From: JABGQS01 sp963666505
GTDB lineage: Bacteria > Bacillota > Clostridia > Christensenellales > SZUA-584
DNA: 64,000 bases
Assembly (NCBI GenBank): GCA_963666505.2
Contig: CAXXXL010000003.1
Location: 806,001-870,000 of the forward strand
Reading direction: 5' to 3'
Shown here: positions 62,272 through 64,000 of the stretch, piece by piece
How positions within the stretch are numbered: position 1 is the first letter of the stretch
Layout of the letters: each line of letters starts with the position of its first letter
Position numbers and translations under genes: made by a program
The notes under the pieces: model-generated
The model's database searches: none
Seen by the model: only the letters and a program-made list of their open reading frames with translations
What the model was told of the DNA's origin: nothing

Positions 62272-62967
62272 ATGGCAGACATTAACAGCAAAAAAGAAAA
62301 CTTAGTCAGTAAGGTTTACGATTATGTTCTTAGAATGATTATGACTCAGGAGATAAAGTGCGGCGAGAAAATACCAGAAGCTATGATAGTTGAAAAGCTT
62401 AGCATAAGTCGAACACCTATAAGGGAAGCTTTAAGAAGGCTGTCAAACTCAGGAATAATAAAGATATATCCAAATCGTTTTGCTGAGGTGATATCATTCT
62501 CGGATCAAGATATTAAGGATCTTGGTTTTATCCGTATTATGCTTGATACTATAGCTGCCCAGCTAGCAGTTATAAACGGCAGCAATGCAGACTTTGTTCG
62601 TTTAAAAGAGCTGACAGATTTAAGTATAGCAAAGGAAAAAGCAGACGACAGACTGGCGAGTATAAAATTGGATTGCGAGTTCCATATGATTCTTTCGGAT
62701 ATTGCAGGAAATCCATTTCTCATCGAAATGCAGAAAGATTTATACCTCAAAGTTGAACTCCTGCTTAGCATTACTCCTACAAGCATAAAAGACAGGTTGG
62801 AAAGCATAATGCACCACTACAAGATAATAGAAATGCTTTATAAGCGTGAATCAAACGGTGTTATTGCAGCTATTTACGACCATCTTGCAAAGTTTTATAA
62901 GATTGACATTGAGAAATACAGGACATTTACGTTTAATATATGCGACATGGCAAGTATGAGAGGATAG
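62272..62967 (+). CDS. GntR-family (FCD domain) regulator, second paralog
   Basis: 231 aa, similar along its length to the 51164 product (GEKIPEAMIVEKLSISRTPI, NSGIIKIYPNRFAEV, DCEFHMILSDIAGNP). FCD effector domain with metal-site Asp/His. It follows the GldA minigene and precedes the alcohol dehydrogenase (12 bp), so it is autoregulated within a polyol operon. Weak AAAGGCAAAG ribosome site. Confidence 0.87.
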   Translation: MADINSKKENLVSKVYDYVLRMIMTQEIKCGEKIPEAMIVEKLSISRTPIREALRRLSNSGIIKIYPNRFAEVISFSDQDIKDLGFIRIMLDTIAAQLAVINGSNADFVRLKELTDLSIAKEKADDRLASIKLDCEFHMILSDIAGNPFLIEMQKDLYLKVELLLSITPTSIKDRLESIMHHYKIIEMLYKRESNGVIAAIYDHLAKFYKIDIEKYRTFTFNICDMASMRG

Positions 62968-62979
62968 AGGGAATTGTAT

Positions 62980-63990
62980 ATGAAAGCGGCATGGCTTAGA
63001 GACTGGAAGAACCTAGAGTTAGCTGAAAGACCTATGCCAGAGATAGGGATGGGCGAAGCGCTTATAAAAATTCACTATGCTGGAATATGCGGAAGTGATC
63101 TTCTGGTATACAAGGGACAGCATTCGACAGCAATTAAACCTGTAATATTGGGACACGAGTTTTCCGGCGAAATAGTGGATGTAAGTGAAGAGTGCCATGT
63201 AAGCATAGGAGACAGGGTAGTTGTTCAGCCGTATACTTCGTGCGGAGTATGCGATGCATGTGTTCGTGGCAGAGATAATGTCTGCACTTCACTTAAAATA
63301 TTTGGGTTTCATTTAGATGGATGCTATGGTGAATACATAAAAGTTCCTGTTAAAAAAGTATACAAGATACCGGGTGTTATAAGCTATAAGCTTGCAACAA
63401 TGGCAGAGCCTCTTGCGGTTGCCGTTCATGATGTGATAAGAAGCGGCTTGTCAATAGGGCAGACGGCTTTGATAATTGGAGGAGGTCCAATTGGTCTTCT
63501 TACTGCTATGGTAGCAAGAAGAAGCGGAGCATCAAAAGTATTCATAAGTGAAATAAACAAATACAGGCTGAAAGCAGCCAAAGATATGGGATTTGAGGTA
63601 TTAAACCCTCTCAAGGATGATGTTTTATGTGAGTGTATGAAAGCAACTAATAATAAAGGATTTGACGTTGTTTTTGAAGCAACAGGCACTCAAGAGGGCA
63701 CTTCACTCATGACTGCTGCCGTTAAAACGTGCGGAAGCATAATAGTAATCGGGCTGCCCAAAGCAAAACCTCAGGTGGATACAGGAGCAGTCTTAGCAAG
63801 AGAGTTAAATATGATGGGAGTAAGGGTACATGCTCAGAGCAATTTTGCTTTCGCAGTTGATATCATGGAGAGCATGAAGAACGAGCTCAGCTCCCTCATA
63901 ACACACGAATTTGGTCTTGATGATATTGACAAGGCAATAGATTTTTCCTTAAACAATGAGGAGCATATAAAAATTGTACTAAAGATATAG
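62980..63990 (+). CDS. Zinc-dependent alcohol dehydrogenase, second copy type
   Basis: 336 aa. Catalytic zinc ligands are in CGSDLLVYKG and GHEFSGE; structural zinc in CGVCDACVRGRDNVC; Rossmann motif GGGPIGLL. It is a paralog, not a recent copy, of the 57537 gene, with sorbitol/threonine dehydrogenase-like character. ATG 62980 after GAGGGA is preferred over TTG 62974. It directly follows the GntR gene. A ribosome site (GGAGCGGG) for a further gene starts at the window edge, so the operon continues. Confidence 0.9.
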   Translation: MKAAWLRDWKNLELAERPMPEIGMGEALIKIHYAGICGSDLLVYKGQHSTAIKPVILGHEFSGEIVDVSEECHVSIGDRVVVQPYTSCGVCDACVRGRDNVCTSLKIFGFHLDGCYGEYIKVPVKKVYKIPGVISYKLATMAEPLAVAVHDVIRSGLSIGQTALIIGGGPIGLLTAMVARRSGASKVFISEINKYRLKAAKDMGFEVLNPLKDDVLCECMKATNNKGFDVVFEATGTQEGTSLMTAAVKTCGSIIVIGLPKAKPQVDTGAVLARELNMMGVRVHAQSNFAFAVDIMESMKNELSSLITHEFGLDDIDKAIDFSLNNEEHIKIVLKI

Positions 63991-64000
63991 GAGCGGGAAT

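Overview
The window looks like a chromosomal accessory region of a low-to-medium G+C Gram-positive bacterium, most likely a Clostridia-type Bacillota. The support is AGGAGG-type ribosome sites, large serine recombinases of the clostridial integrative-element kind, a PerR/KatG oxidative-stress operon, CotH/lamin-tail and InlB B-repeat surface proteins, and heliorhodopsins, which are known mainly from monoderms. No rRNA, tRNA or core housekeeping cluster is present. Many genes are broken by insertion sequences, frameshifts or nonsense codons.

Layout. 1-4.4 kb: four serine recombinase genes (one partial) in two tail-to-tail groups, one with a C-terminal XRE helix-turn-helix. 4.4-6.2 kb: a TetA-like MFS efflux gene behind a strong promoter and a 20-bp palindrome. 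6.4-9.25 kb: module A, a tocopherol-cyclase-like gene divergent from Rieske ferredoxin, split-barrel flavoprotein and heliorhodopsin genes. 9.3-11.3 kb: Rieske oxygenase, alpha/beta hydrolase, small membrane protein. 11.3-17.7 kb: decayed recombinases, a broken HEAT lipoprotein, IS3 debris, and an L-fucose/arabinose-isomerase-like gene. 17.7-20.6 kb: module B, a second copy of module A at 11.36 kb spacing. 20.7-23.9 kb: perR-katG-DUF454 with a PerR box. 24.4-35.2 kb: extracellular and surface proteins (phosphodiester glycosidase, CotH/lamin-tail protein, 2029-aa B-repeat protein). 36-39.2 kb: MerR, SDR, MATE. 39.2-41.7 kb: permease relic, one orphan type I-C CRISPR repeat, ChrA, TspO-like protein. 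41.8-47.9 kb: CrtO-like acyltransferase, split-barrel protein, flavin reductase, DNA polymerase IV, DUF2269, SDR, and a third heliorhodopsin. 48-51 kb: small mobile-element genes, IS110, MATE fragment. 51-53.3 kb: GntR, aldo/keto reductase, VOC protein. 53.3-61.8 kb: a graveyard of IS256, IS3 and IS6 elements around an SDR and a zinc alcohol dehydrogenase. 61.9-64 kb: a glycerol-dehydrogenase minigene, GntR and zinc alcohol dehydrogenase.

How the genes fit together (inference). The main theme is a light/oxygen-stress island. It has three heliorhodopsins, two of them in a duplicated module with redox and isoprenoid-lipid-type enzymes. Nearby are a carotenoid-type acyltransferase, a TspO-like protein, catalase-peroxidase under PerR, split-barrel flavoproteins and a translesion polymerase. 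A second theme is sugar or polyol catabolism, with GntR or LacI control and repeated gene loss. Serine recombinases, IS elements and a four-copy palindromic repeat explain the rearrangements. The duplicated heliorhodopsin module and its regulation are the most likely novel system here.
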